Origin: Flavobacteriaceae bacterium CP2B
Lineage (GTDB): Bacteria; Bacteroidota; Bacteroidia; Flavobacteriales; Flavobacteriaceae
NCBI GenBank assembly: GCA_001683825.1
Contig: LXTR01000038.1
Span: 124,001 to 188,000, forward strand
Direction of reading: 5' to 3'
DNA length: 64,000 nt
Shown in pieces: positions 54,107-63,456 of this stretch. The notes under the pieces were generated by a model. It saw only the letters and a list, made by a program, of their open reading frames with translations, did no database searches and had not been told where the DNA came from. How positions within the stretch are numbered: position 1 is the stretch's first letter; each line of letters begins with the position of its first letter. A program made the translations under genes and the position numbers.

Positions 54107-56478
54107 CTTTTTGATTTGAGTGCCCTGTTGGCGTGTTTGGTATCTGTAGTTGCTTTCTGTGGCCCTTCCTCTGCCGATATTCTATCCCGGGCCCGCTGGA
54201 GTTTTTGGACCAATTCATCCTGCAACAGGTGGTTTTCTCTTATCCTGGGCTCCAGGGATAGGGCTTTTTGGTGCTCGCCCCCCCAATAATACACATCCAG
54301 CAGGGCCTGGTACCCATCGGCATATACCGGGTACTTACGGACCACGCCTTCCAGGATCGCCGAAGCCTCCTGGTAATTGCCTTCCCATCCCTGGATACGC
54401 CCCATTAGGATTTCGGTATCCACATGTCCCGGGGCCCTGTTCAGGATATGCCGGCACAACAAAAGCGCCCTTGCTGTTTCCCCTTCCAGGGACAAGCTTC
54501 TGGCGGTTTGGTAGGCGTTGTCGTAATTCGTGCTATTCAAGACACTTTGTACCCATACCATTTCCTGTTTACTTAGGGGGGCGCCTGTGCCTGCCAGGGG
54601 CGCTTGCACAGGGGGAAGCAATTTATTTCTACGGGTCACATAGGCGTTCACAGCCTTGAAGTAGCCAAATTCCTGCCGGATTTTGTCCCCCGGCCCCTCC
54701 CCTGAAATGGAGGTGAGGGAGAGGTGGTCGTCCAGTTCCTGTAGACGGTCGCCCGACAGAAAGTAATTGCTCCAGACGAATTCGCGTATTTGATCGGGGT
54801 AACGAAACAAGGGAATGGGATAGCCTTCCCGGAAGGTCTGTTCATGTATAAGCCCTTGCCCTAACCAGGCGACGGCAGACGGCATCTCCATGGAATAGGA
54901 ATGGTCGAGCAATCCCGCCAGCGAAGGAAGAATATCGGCATGGGAGGCCAGGGTCGTAAGATGGCCCGCCGATTGTAACATCGGGCTGTAAACCAGCAAG
55001 GGTACCCGATATCGCTGGAGCCGGTCACCATGCGGTAATTCGTTCATGTTATGGCTTCCTGTGACCAGGAAAATCGTATTGCTGAATTCAGGCCTTTGGC
55101 GGTAATCGCTGAAAAATTGCCGGAGTGCATCATCAGCATACAAAAGGCTGGCAAATAGCTTTCGGTTTTTAGTGATCAGCCTTTCTTTTTGATCCCCTGC
55201 GTAGCGCCTCCCCGCAATTGCCACTACCTTTCTGGCATAGGCTTCCTGCTGGGGGGCCAGGAAAGGGGCCTTGCTGCTTAGGGTAAAAAAGAATTCGGCC
55301 CTGGGCCCTGTTGGTGTTTCCGCATTGGCGTCCCAGCGCCTGAACAAGGCCTTATCGGGATACCCCAGTGAATTCCCGGCGGCATCTGCTTCCTGCTTGC
55401 GATACGAACCCCCAAAGCCCTTGTCGTCGTAAACAACGTCTACCCCCTCTTCCGCTAAATAGCGGTCCCATTGGTCCAGGGCGGTGTTGCCACCGTAATG
55501 GAAGTGGGTCGTATACCCATTTTTCCGGAGGATACTAAAAATTGTCTGTCGGTTGACATAATGATCCAGCTGTGTGAAGCCCTGGTCCCCAAAAGGCAGG
55601 GATCCTGTAATGGAAGCCAGGGAGGCCTTTGCTACCCCGGTATTGCTCAGGAAATGCTTCCATTGCAGCGATTGGCCTGCCAGGGAATCCAGAAATGGCA
55701 TGAATCCCTGGTAGCGGGCCCCATTCCCCACAAAATCATCTCCAAGCCCATCTACGATAACCATGACCAGGTGTGGCTTCTCTTCCTGCAGCGCAAAATA
55801 GGGTACCAGGCTTTTGTCTGGTGTATAGGGCCGCATCAGGGGATATTCTGAACCGATCTCATAATCGTTGGATTCCATCAGATAGGCCGCAACACTTTCC
55901 AAAAGATGCTGGGTTTTGTTTTCGTTTACCGGCCGTTTGGCGGCCATAAGCGAAGCGAGGAAAAAACTAAAAAGGATGAAGGTAAGGGGATACATTCTGC
56001 TGATGAGTCCATAAAACCTGGCCATCATAAGATGGAAGGCCTTTAGGCCGATCGCGGAAAGCAGCAGCATTACCCCTGTTGCAACCCATTCTCCACGCCA
56101 CGAAATCAGATCTTCCAGGCCTGCCTCCAGGGCTTCATAATGGGTGATAAAGAAATTTGTTAAAAACCCCTCTGTCACCAGCAATAAAACGAAAATCCAG
56201 TAAATACCGTTAAAACCCCAGCCGGGTCGCCGGGCTTCTATGAAATTAAATACCACGGCAAGTAGCAGCCCCAAAACGGCAGCATAGCCAACGTGGTGCA
56301 CGGCATGCAGCAGCAGGCTTTTGTTGAAAATACTATCGAGCACTCCATCGGCGTACAAGGTGAAATTCTGGTAGAGCGACAGGAGGATCAGACAGGCATA
56401 AAAGCCGAGTACAAGGCGTATGAAATCCCGTAGATTCCGCCGGTGCCCTGATTGATATGTCTTGTTAGCCTCCTCCAT
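54103..56478 (-). CDS. Membrane alkaline phosphatase-superfamily (LTA synthase/sulfatase-like) protein with TPR tail
   Basis: The 791-residue protein has about five membrane helices in the first 190 residues and then a sulfatase-type domain (HLVMVIVDGLGDDF at its start), ending with TPR-like helical repeats. Members such as LTA synthase and phosphoethanolamine transferases move a phospho-group to a glycan. The expected Thr/Ser nucleophile segment reads TGVAKASLAS and the usual metal motif GDH reads GSH (VTGSHNMNE), so key catalytic residues appear missing; it may be a scaffold. It overlaps its downstream gene by four bases and is three bases from the glycosyltransferase. Confidence 0.8.
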   Translation of the reverse strand: MEEANKTYQSGHRRNLRDFIRLVLGFYACLILLSLYQNFTLYADGVLDSIFNKSLLLHAVHHVGYAAVLGLLLAVVFNFIEARRPGWGFNGIYWIFVLLLVTEGFLTNFFITHYEALEAGLEDLISWRGEWVATGVMLLLSAIGLKAFHLMMARFYGLISRMYPLTFILFSFFLASLMAAKRPVNENKTQHLLESVAAYLMESNDYEIGSEYPLMRPYTPDKSLVPYFALQEEKPHLVMVIVDGLGDDFVGNGARYQGFMPFLDSLAGQSLQWKHFLSNTGVAKASLASITGSLPFGDQGFTQLDHYVNRQTIFSILRKNGYTTHFHYGGNTALDQWDRYLAEEGVDVVYDDKGFGGSYRKQEADAAGNSLGYPDKALFRRWDANAETPTGPRAEFFFTLSSKAPFLAPQQEAYARKVVAIAGRRYAGDQKERLITKNRKLFASLLYADDALRQFFSDYRQRPEFSNTIFLVTGSHNMNELPHGDRLQRYRVPLLVYSPMLQSAGHLTTLASHADILPSLAGLLDHSYSMEMPSAVAWLGQGLIHEQTFREGYPIPLFRYPDQIREFVWSNYFLSGDRLQELDDHLSLTSISGEGPGDKIRQEFGYFKAVNAYVTRRNKLLPPVQAPLAGTGAPLSKQEMVWVQSVLNSTNYDNAYQTARSLSLEGETARALLLCRHILNRAPGHVDTEILMGRIQGWEGNYQEASAILEGVVRKYPVYADGYQALLDVYYWGGEHQKALSLEPRIRENHLLQDELVQKLQRARDRISAEEGPQKATTDTKHANRALKSKR

Positions 56479-56481
56479 ACC

Positions 56482-57909
56482 TTATGCCTTGGCGAATCCT
56501 TTTCGAACCTGGGTGCCCCAGCCCGTATTCATTTTAAACAGTTTCCTGGAATTTCCTTTCACAGCCGCCCAAACAATCAGCGGATGGAATACCAGGGGCT
56601 CTATAATTGCGCAAAACATCAATAGCAAAATGTCGCGGGCTTTCTTGTATTGATTGTAACAATACACTTCCCAGACAATGGCATAAAAGGAAAACATGAT
56701 CGAAAAGCTATAGACCACCAGGGTGATGGCGATAAAAAAATCCCAATTGAGTATCCCCAGGTAGTAAAAAAGGATCACCGATAAGAATCCCAGGAATTCC
56801 AGAAGGGGGGCCAGCCATTCATAGAAGAACCAATAGGGGTAGCTTAACATCCCCAGGCGGCCATAATCCGGGTTAAAAAACATATCCCGGTGTTTATATA
56901 GGGTTTCCAGGTTGCCCCTGGCCCAACGATCCCTCTGGTTGATAAGGATCTTTGCGCTTTCCGGTACTTCTGTCCAGCATAGGGGATCGGGGATGTATTC
57001 TACCGTATAGGGAATTTTTAGATCGTGCATATACCGGCGCATGCGAAATACGATTTCCATGTCCTCGCCAACGGTATTGGTGTCATATGCCCCGGCCGCC
57101 AGGGCAATCTCACGGTCGAAAAACCCAAAAGCACCGGAAATAATCAGGAGGCTGTCTATCTGCCCCCAGGCCATCCTGCCCAGCAGGAAGGAACGGGTAT
57201 ATTCCAGTAGCTGAAACTTGGCGAGCCAGTTTTTGGGAAGGCGTATTTCCTCCAGGGTACCCCCACTAATCTTGCAGGAGTTGGCAATACGGATCACCCC
57301 CCCAACGGCGATCACCCGTTTCCTGGAAGGCTGATAGAATGACTTTACCACATGCAGCAGCGCATCGGGCTGTAGCAGGCAGTCTACATCTATACAACCG
57401 ACATACGTACTCTCGGAAAGGAATAATCCTGTATTCAAAGCATCGGATTTCCCCCCGTTCACTTTATCGATGACCGTGATTTTTGAAAAAGACCGCTGCC
57501 TGGATTTGTAAACTCCGCGTATGGGTTTGCACCTTAGGTCCGGATCTATCGGGCGTTCTATTTTCTCAAGGTCATAGGCCGAAATCAACTTCTCCAGGGT
57601 ATCGTCTTTACTCCCGTCATTGACCACCATAAGCTCAAAGTTTACATATTGCAGCGAGAGCAGGGAGCGGACATTTTCGACAATGGTCAGCCCTTCGTTA
57701 TAGGCGGGTGCAATGATCGTAATACTAGGAGCCAGTGGGGAGGCCATTACTTTGGACAAATCCCCGAAGCTGTTTTTTTGCTGGTAATGCAGGGTATTCC
57801 TTGTGGATAGGAAACCCATGATCGCAAACATGGTAAATAGTACCATCGTGAAGAGCAAAAACACGATGTTGATATATTCTAAGACGATATGGAACAAGCT
57901 ATCATCCAT
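56482..57909 (-). CDS. Processive family 2 glycosyltransferase (PgaC/BcsA-like)
   Basis: This 475-residue inner-membrane protein has one N-terminal helix, a GT-A domain and four C-terminal helices. The catalytic motifs are APAYNEG, VNDGSKDDT, the DxD in CIDVDCLLQ, and QRDRW at the end, the QxxRW motif of processive beta-glycosyltransferases. It should polymerise a beta-linked polysaccharide and thread it through the membrane. It overlaps the HEAT-repeat gene by eight bases. Nothing in the window identifies the sugar. Confidence 0.9.
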   Translation of the reverse strand: MDDSLFHIVLEYINIVFLLFTMVLFTMFAIMGFLSTRNTLHYQQKNSFGDLSKVMASPLAPSITIIAPAYNEGLTIVENVRSLLSLQYVNFELMVVNDGSKDDTLEKLISAYDLEKIERPIDPDLRCKPIRGVYKSRQRSFSKITVIDKVNGGKSDALNTGLFLSESTYVGCIDVDCLLQPDALLHVVKSFYQPSRKRVIAVGGVIRIANSCKISGGTLEEIRLPKNWLAKFQLLEYTRSFLLGRMAWGQIDSLLIISGAFGFFDREIALAAGAYDTNTVGEDMEIVFRMRRYMHDLKIPYTVEYIPDPLCWTEVPESAKILINQRDRWARGNLETLYKHRDMFFNPDYGRLGMLSYPYWFFYEWLAPLLEFLGFLSVILFYYLGILNWDFFIAITLVVYSFSIMFSFYAIVWEVYCYNQYKKARDILLLMFCAIIEPLVFHPLIVWAAVKGNSRKLFKMNTGWGTQVRKGFAKA

Positions 57910-60244
57910 GGAACCCCCTTACTTTGTTAAGTATTTCTGCCAAGCCCAGGCAGTAGCCGGGGCGTTTGATCTCCCTGGGCTCCCTTACGGTAATCCGCTG
58001 TGCCTCCGAAGCAGGTCCAGGGGCCTGTATTCCCGGTTCAAAATCAAAATGCAACAATTCCTGTTCATCTGCCCTCGCTTCCGAAATATCCGGTAAACCA
58101 TCCGCTATAGGGGCAAAGGGGGGGGCGGATGGGTTTTCTTCACCATCAGGGGCTTGCCGGAGTTCATCACACGGCTTTAGCCCATATCCCGGATATGGCC
58201 CCGGGCCAAAATCCCAGTGGCTTACATCCAAAGCGTCCAGGGCCCCGATCTCATCCGGGGCCATGGACTCTTCCGACAAGGCTTTAGTAAGGGCCTCTTT
58301 GATTTGCTCTGCCTTTTTACGGACGCCTTCATCCGGATCAGCCTCCAGGGATTCCAGGAAACAGATTTCCTTCTCGTCGCCAACGGCATAAAGTTCATCC
58401 AGCAAAAAGAGCTTTGTCTCTGGGTCGCAGCCTTTGAATAGTTCTTCGAAGATGCTGAATTGGGATTGATGTAAATGGCCTTGCCCCGTAGTGTCGTTTT
58501 CAGCCGGGGCCACTTCCTGCTCAATACCTGTGGTTTCAGAAGTTGAAGGCTTCAAGGCATGGTCCGGCAGATTTCCAGGCTTTGAATCAACGGTTTCATA
58601 TGTAACCGGTATATCCAGGAGTTGTGCTGTTGCACCCTGGCCGACCAGGGAAGTGGATAGGACCCCGGGGGAATGACTTTCCGCAGGGGCCCCTTCTTCC
58701 CCACCAGCCTCCTGTCCGGCTGCATCCTCATCACCGTGGAGGATGCTAAACAAAAGTCGTTGCCAGGCCTCCTTGAGATCTGGGTCTCCTTCGATGGGAT
58801 CAACGTCCTGTTCGCGGGGATCGGGGCCGCGGGAATTTATTTCAGAGAGTTCCATTTCATCGCCTGTCGCCTCTGTGGGTTTCTCGTCTACCACGGGAAG
58901 AAACGCCAGGTTGACTACTTTTGGCCCGGGGTGATCTTCTTCTTCTTCTGCAGGGGGTGCCAGAAGTTCAGCCAGGGTTTCCCACATACACACCTCAAAG
59001 ATTTCCAGGTTTTCGTCTTCCAGTACCGGCGCTACAGCATCGGTGCCCGTCTGCCCTTCCCGGAAAGCAAGATCATCCACAAGGTCTCCCGGTACCGCTG
59101 CAGGTTCCTGCACAGGACCTTCAGGCGGCGTTTTTAAACGGGTAGGCGCATGGCCTTCTTCGGAAACAGGCATGATTTCCTTTGTTGGTAAAACAGTGTC
59201 GGGGAACAGCGTATTGAGACAGCTTATGGCCTTGTTTTGCACACTGAAATTTTTGGAGGTGGTATGCACCCGCTCAAAAAAATCCTGATCCTGCATGGAC
59301 CCTATAGACAGGAGTGTTTCAAGGATGCTCAGCTGGACTTCTGTTTTGCTTTTCCAGAATACCGATTTCAGCAATGGGGCGGCCCGCTCAATGTGAAATT
59401 CGCGGATAGCCTGCAGCGCCTCCAATCGCACGGCATCGCTACGGTGTTTCACCAGTTCAATTATACTGACGTGCGCCTCGTTTTGCTTGTAGTAGTTCAT
59501 TAGCCGTAACGCAAACAAGACCACGTCTCTGTTCCCAGAGGTAAGCCATTGTTTGAACCTGGGTGGGATAAAATCCACTTTCTGGCGCAACACATCCAGT
59601 AATTTGAGTTGTTGCCATTCCGATATCCGGTAGCGGGCCGTATCCAGGAAATAAGAGATGCCCTCTGCCTTTAGGCTAACCAGGGCTATCTGGGCCTGCT
59701 TGCGGATAATCCCGCGCTTGTCATGGACAAAAGGTTTGATAAAACCATACGCCTCCGCCACCTGCATTCGGGTCAATTCCAGAATGGCACCCGCTACCAG
59801 GGGCCAGCGCCAGCTTTGCAGGCGGCGGTAGGCATCGAGGTGCAGTTCAAAGTCCGTATAAAGTCTGTAGAGGCGGTTACGGGTGTCTCCCGAGAGGTCT
59901 TTTTGCAAATCCAGGAAGATGCCGGTAACAATCTTTCGGTTTCCGGATTCCGACATCAGTTGGCGAATAGCCATTTTCAGGTGTACAAAGGTGCTTTTCT
60001 CGACCACATCTGCATCCTCCTCATGAAAGAGGAAGGTACTGATCATAGGGGATAATTCACTGATGATAAATGCGCGATGGGCGTTGCGACGCGCTTCCTT
60101 TTTGCGGTGCAAAAAAACAAAAATGAAAAAAAACAGTCCCAAAGTAACAAACAAACCCGTGAGCCACCAAAGCAGGTCCGTATGGATCTTCGGGCTCTGT
60201 AACATGGTCACCAGGGTGATGTACAGTGGTTTTAAAGGTATCAC
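57902..60244 (-). CDS. Membrane-anchored HEAT-repeat protein with acidic linker
   Basis: The 780-residue protein has one N-terminal membrane helix (about residues 24-46) and then helical repeats of the HEAT/ARM type (for example SDAVRLEALQAIREFH). Residues from about 370 to 690 form a long acidic, Pro/Glu-rich disordered linker with more helices after it. HEAT repeats bind other proteins, so this is a likely adaptor between the phosphorelay and the glycosyltransferase, which it precedes by an eight-base overlap. It starts three bases after the response regulator's stop. Confidence 0.75.
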   Translation of the reverse strand: MIPLKPLYITLVTMLQSPKIHTDLLWWLTGLFVTLGLFFFIFVFLHRKKEARRNAHRAFIISELSPMISTFLFHEEDADVVEKSTFVHLKMAIRQLMSESGNRKIVTGIFLDLQKDLSGDTRNRLYRLYTDFELHLDAYRRLQSWRWPLVAGAILELTRMQVAEAYGFIKPFVHDKRGIIRKQAQIALVSLKAEGISYFLDTARYRISEWQQLKLLDVLRQKVDFIPPRFKQWLTSGNRDVVLFALRLMNYYKQNEAHVSIIELVKHRSDAVRLEALQAIREFHIERAAPLLKSVFWKSKTEVQLSILETLLSIGSMQDQDFFERVHTTSKNFSVQNKAISCLNTLFPDTVLPTKEIMPVSEEGHAPTRLKTPPEGPVQEPAAVPGDLVDDLAFREGQTGTDAVAPVLEDENLEIFEVCMWETLAELLAPPAEEEEDHPGPKVVNLAFLPVVDEKPTEATGDEMELSEINSRGPDPREQDVDPIEGDPDLKEAWQRLLFSILHGDEDAAGQEAGGEEGAPAESHSPGVLSTSLVGQGATAQLLDIPVTYETVDSKPGNLPDHALKPSTSETTGIEQEVAPAENDTTGQGHLHQSQFSIFEELFKGCDPETKLFLLDELYAVGDEKEICFLESLEADPDEGVRKKAEQIKEALTKALSEESMAPDEIGALDALDVSHWDFGPGPYPGYGLKPCDELRQAPDGEENPSAPPFAPIADGLPDISEARADEQELLHFDFEPGIQAPGPASEAQRITVREPREIKRPGYCLGLAEILNKVRGFHG

Positions 60245-60247
60245 TAT

Positions 60248-60628
60248 TTAGTTTTTTTTCAACTCCCTCCCTACCCGCACCAATAGTTCGGAAGGACTGA
60301 CAGGCTTTGAAATAAAATCATTGGCGCCTAGTTCAAAGGCACTCAATACGTTTTCTTCATTTCCCGCGGAAGAAATGATGATCACCGGGATGCGCGACCC
60401 CAATTCCTCGCGAACGTATTCTACCAGTTCTATGCCCGAGAAATAGGGCATCATAATATCGCTGACAATAATATCCGGCATGCCATTCTGTAAGAGGAGT
60501 TTAACCTCACGGCCATCGTGGGCCAGGAACACTTCATAGCCCGCTTTCTCCAGTCGGAACCGAAGTAGCGAAGCCAATAACTTGTCGTCTTCTGCCAGTA
60601 ACAGTTTTTTTTTGACAGGGGTCATCAT
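60248..60628 (-). CDS. Single-domain response regulator
   Basis: A 126-residue receiver domain with no output domain. The acidic pair is at residues 14-15, the phospho-accepting Asp is Asp57 in IIVSDIMMP, Ser86/Ser87 match the Thr/Ser switch, and Lys108 is in ISKPV. It should receive a phosphoryl group from the neighbouring Hpt protein. It starts one base after the Hpt gene's stop. As it has no DNA-binding domain, it presumably acts by protein contact. Confidence 0.92.
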   Translation of the reverse strand: MMTPVKKKLLLAEDDKLLASLLRFRLEKAGYEVFLAHDGREVKLLLQNGMPDIIVSDIMMPYFSGIELVEYVREELGSRIPVIIISSAGNEENVLSAFELGANDFISKPVSPSELLVRVGRELKKN

Positions 60629-60629
60629 T

Positions 60630-61013
60630 TCAGTTTTTCCTTAACTGCTCCAGGGCCTTGTCCAGGCCTGCTTCAACCCTGGGGTATTCCACGAGAAAAG
60701 CCTGGTACCAGTGATATAGTGCTGCCGGGTTCCTGCTTGTTTTACTGTGGTGGTGTATCTGCTCGGCCATGGAAACCAGGGCTTCGGTACGGAGCAGTTT
60801 CAACCCTCCTTTGATTTTATGTGCGGCAAAGCTGATTCCGTCAAAATCTTCGATCTCCAGGCAGTGTTTCACCGTACCCATAAATTCCAATGCGTTTTGC
60901 TTGTACAGGGACAAGAGGTCTTCTAGCATGTCCAATTGCCCCAGGCAATCCTCCAGCAAAGGAGCCAGGTCAATCTCTTCTTCCGTCCTGTGTACATCCT
61001 GTTTCTTATGCAT
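60630..61013 (-). CDS. Stand-alone histidine phosphotransfer (Hpt) protein
   Basis: From the start at 61013 (MHKKQDVHRTEEE), which overlaps the previous gene by eight bases, this is 127 residues. The Hpt phospho-accepting His is His65 in AAHKIKGGLKLL. The sequence from IDLAPLLEDC to the end is clearly paralogous to the last 115 residues of the hybrid kinase encoded upstream in the operon. It should pass phosphate between a receiver domain and the response regulator encoded next. Confidence 0.85.
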   Translation of the reverse strand: MHKKQDVHRTEEEIDLAPLLEDCLGQLDMLEDLLSLYKQNALEFMGTVKHCLEIEDFDGISFAAHKIKGGLKLLRTEALVSMAEQIHHHSKTSRNPAALYHWYQAFLVEYPRVEAGLDKALEQLRKN

Positions 61014-61704
61014 CCGATATGGGGTATGGGTTCCTGTTTTGTTTGGGATTGTTCCGTTTGCGGCCGGCAGGACCCCTATGTTCCGAAGATCGCTGCCAGG
61101 AGTGGCCCGGTGGGTGGTAGGGGCCATCATCCGCAAGGGTTTGTCCCTCCGCAAGGAATTCGTTTCCCGGGGATGGAATACCTACTGCTCCCGCGGGTCC
61201 TTCGGTAACCCGTGGAAGGAACGACAGGCATAGGGCTTCGCGTTTTGGGGCGTTCAGGGTACGCTCTGCAGCTTCTTGCAGGATATCTTCCAGTTCCTGT
61301 TCATAACACAAGGCAAAAATTGCTTCGTCTTCTTCCTGGCCTTCCAGGAGCAATACGAGCTTTTCTGCCCTACAGGCTTCGCCCCAAAAGGCCATGCAAT
61401 CGGCCCCGCCCGGTTCCGTCAAAGGTTCGTGCCCTGTAATTTCGGGCTGCCCGGGGGTGGTCCTTGATACCGGGATGCGGAATGCTGGGAGGCTGTGAAA
61501 ACGCGTTTTTAGCCCCCATCCCGATAGTTTCCCGGGCACTAGGGCACGCCACACCCCAATTCCCATACACTCCATAGCTTTTCCCAGGAATACCAGTCCG
61601 AGGACAGTAAAAAGGACCACAAGCCCCCAAAGCGGTCCATACAACATTCCTGACACCATAGGTAGTTGGGTAGATTCGCGGAACATAAGGACGGGGACGA
61701 CCAT
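61006..61704 (-). CDS. Hypothetical membrane protein of the phosphorelay operon
   Basis: This 232-residue ORF has one hydrophobic segment (about residues 22-43, GPLWGLVVLFTVLGLVFLGK) and an otherwise polar, Gly/Pro-rich sequence with no known domain. Downstream part includes an acidic helical piece (EEDEAIFALCYEQELEDI). Tight spacing on both sides (9 bases from the hybrid kinase, 8-base overlap with Hpt) supports it as a true gene, although the sequence looks unconserved. It could be the sensory partner or a linking piece. Start uncertain, with ATGs at 61704 and inside. Confidence 0.6.
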   Translation of the reverse strand: MVVPVLMFRESTQLPMVSGMLYGPLWGLVVLFTVLGLVFLGKAMECMGIGVWRALVPGKLSGWGLKTRFHSLPAFRIPVSRTTPGQPEITGHEPLTEPGGADCMAFWGEACRAEKLVLLLEGQEEDEAIFALCYEQELEDILQEAAERTLNAPKREALCLSFLPRVTEGPAGAVGIPSPGNEFLAEGQTLADDGPYHPPGHSWQRSSEHRGPAGRKRNNPKQNRNPYPISDA

Positions 61705-61713
61705 AGGGGGATA

Positions 61714-63456
61714 TTATTGTTTCTTTATTTGCGCCATGGCCTTGTCAAGGGCTTCCTCCACCAGGGGGTATTCTTCCAGAAAGCGGCGGTGTAACGAGCG
61801 TAATTGTCCGAGGTCCGGGTTGGTCAGGCTGGTTTTGTGCATCTGCGCTGCCAATGATATCAGGCTTTCGGTACGCAGTAGTTTGAGGCTGTTGGAAATC
61901 CGTTGGCAGGAATATGCGATTCCCTTGAAATCTTCACGGTCCAGGTGCAGTTTTACGGTACCGATAAATTCGAGTACTTTCTTCTTAAAAAGGACCACCA
62001 GTTCCTCAAGGGTTTCCATTTTGCCCAGGCAATCTGCCAGGACGGGTTGCAGATCAATCCGCGGTACGTTCTGCCCGGAACCGGCTTGTCCTTGGCTGGG
62101 GACAAAAGGAGCCTGTTCGGGGTTTGGTGTACCCGGCAACAGTCTTATTAGTTTAGATTGAAGCTCCTCTGCGCTGTAGGGCTTTAAGATGCAATCCGAT
62201 ATGCCTTGCTCCCTGCAAGCCAGTTTCTGCGCATGCGACAATTCTGTGCTGACCGCGATTACAGGTATCCTCCTTACACGTTCCTTTGTATGGTTACGGA
62301 TTCTGGCAGCTATCTCCAGCGCGTCCATTCCCGGAAGTTTAAGGTCCAGGAGTACCATAGCTATTTTTTCTTCGTTGAGGAGCTTCATGCCATAAAGCAC
62401 GTTCTCCGTTACCATGGGGATGCAGCCCCAGCTTTTCAGCCGGCGTTCCACGGTTTTTTGGTTGAGTGGGTTGTTTTCGAAAACCAGTACTTTCAGGTCT
62501 TTGAGTTGTACGGTTTTGGAGGCTTTGCTGCCAGACGGGACAGATTTGGAGATGGAAAACGGAATCCGGAAGGCGAATTCCGTAGCCTGGCCCGCGGTTT
62601 CCTGAACAAAAAGTTCGCCCCCCAACTTTTGCACGATCTGCTTTACTATGGGTAAGCCAAGGCCCGAATGTCCGCTCTTTTGAAATGCCGCAGCCACTGA
62701 GGGTTTAAAGGAAATCCCCCGTTTGCCCCCCCCTGCCTTATGCTCCCTGTTTTCGTTGCCGATCAGGAATTCCAGGTACACCTGCTCCCCTTCCTGGTGG
62801 ATGAATTGCACCTCCAGGCCAATCAGCCCTCCCCGTACCTGCTTCAGGGTATCCCCCAACAGGTGCAGCAAGACCTGAGACAGTTTGGAAGGGTCGCCCT
62901 TAAGGATTCTTGGGATGGCCTGATCCATCACAATCTGTAGCTCCAGTTGATGGTCCACGATAAGGGTATTGCAGAGATAGCGTACATCCTCAATGAGGTT
63001 GTGGATGTTGAAGTCGACCTTTTCAAAAGATTCGAGGCCGGCGTAGAGCCTGGAAAATTCGGTGAGTTCATTGACCATATTCATCAGGTTCCTGCCCGCG
63101 GCATGTATGGTTTGCACCTGGTACAACTGTTCCCGGGAAAGTTGGCTTTCCTTCAGCAGGTCTGTCAGGCCAATGATCCCATTGAGCGGAGTCCGCATGT
63201 GGTAGGATAGGGCAGCGATACTCCTGAGTTCCTGCCTGGCTGCGGAATCCGGGGAGGTATCTTCATGTCCGCCGGGATGGGTATCTGTGGTGGAAAGGGG
63301 CGATTCGCCCCAAACCTTTTCCTCCAATTGGCTTTTAAAGCTCATAAAGGAACGCTGCAAGCTTGTGGCCTCTTCAGAGGAGAGTTCTTCAAAGGAAAAG
63401 CTGTTGAGGCTGGTTTCAAGATCGGATAATTGCGTAAGTAGGTTTTTAGGTTTCAA
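61714..63456 (-). CDS. Hybrid histidine kinase with degraded ATPase and Hpt domains
   Basis: The 580-residue protein has a dimerisation/phospho-acceptor helix (His86 in YHMRTPLNG), an ATPase domain, a receiver (Asp371 in VLLDLKLPG) and a C-terminal Hpt domain. There is no membrane helix or obvious sensor. The ATPase lacks the N-box asparagines (HLLGDTLK in place of NLLxNAxK) and a DxGxG box, though the GLGLPI box is intact. The Hpt domain has Gln518 where His is expected (CQRISNSLKLL). It heads the eight-gene operon. It may be a pseudo-kinase scaffold or reversed phosphatase. Confidence 0.85.
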   Translation of the reverse strand: MKPKNLLTQLSDLETSLNSFSFEELSSEEATSLQRSFMSFKSQLEEKVWGESPLSTTDTHPGGHEDTSPDSAARQELRSIAALSYHMRTPLNGIIGLTDLLKESQLSREQLYQVQTIHAAGRNLMNMVNELTEFSRLYAGLESFEKVDFNIHNLIEDVRYLCNTLIVDHQLELQIVMDQAIPRILKGDPSKLSQVLLHLLGDTLKQVRGGLIGLEVQFIHQEGEQVYLEFLIGNENREHKAGGGKRGISFKPSVAAAFQKSGHSGLGLPIVKQIVQKLGGELFVQETAGQATEFAFRIPFSISKSVPSGSKASKTVQLKDLKVLVFENNPLNQKTVERRLKSWGCIPMVTENVLYGMKLLNEEKIAMVLLDLKLPGMDALEIAARIRNHTKERVRRIPVIAVSTELSHAQKLACREQGISDCILKPYSAEELQSKLIRLLPGTPNPEQAPFVPSQGQAGSGQNVPRIDLQPVLADCLGKMETLEELVVLFKKKVLEFIGTVKLHLDREDFKGIAYSCQRISNSLKLLRTESLISLAAQMHKTSLTNPDLGQLRSLHRRFLEEYPLVEEALDKAMAQIKKQ

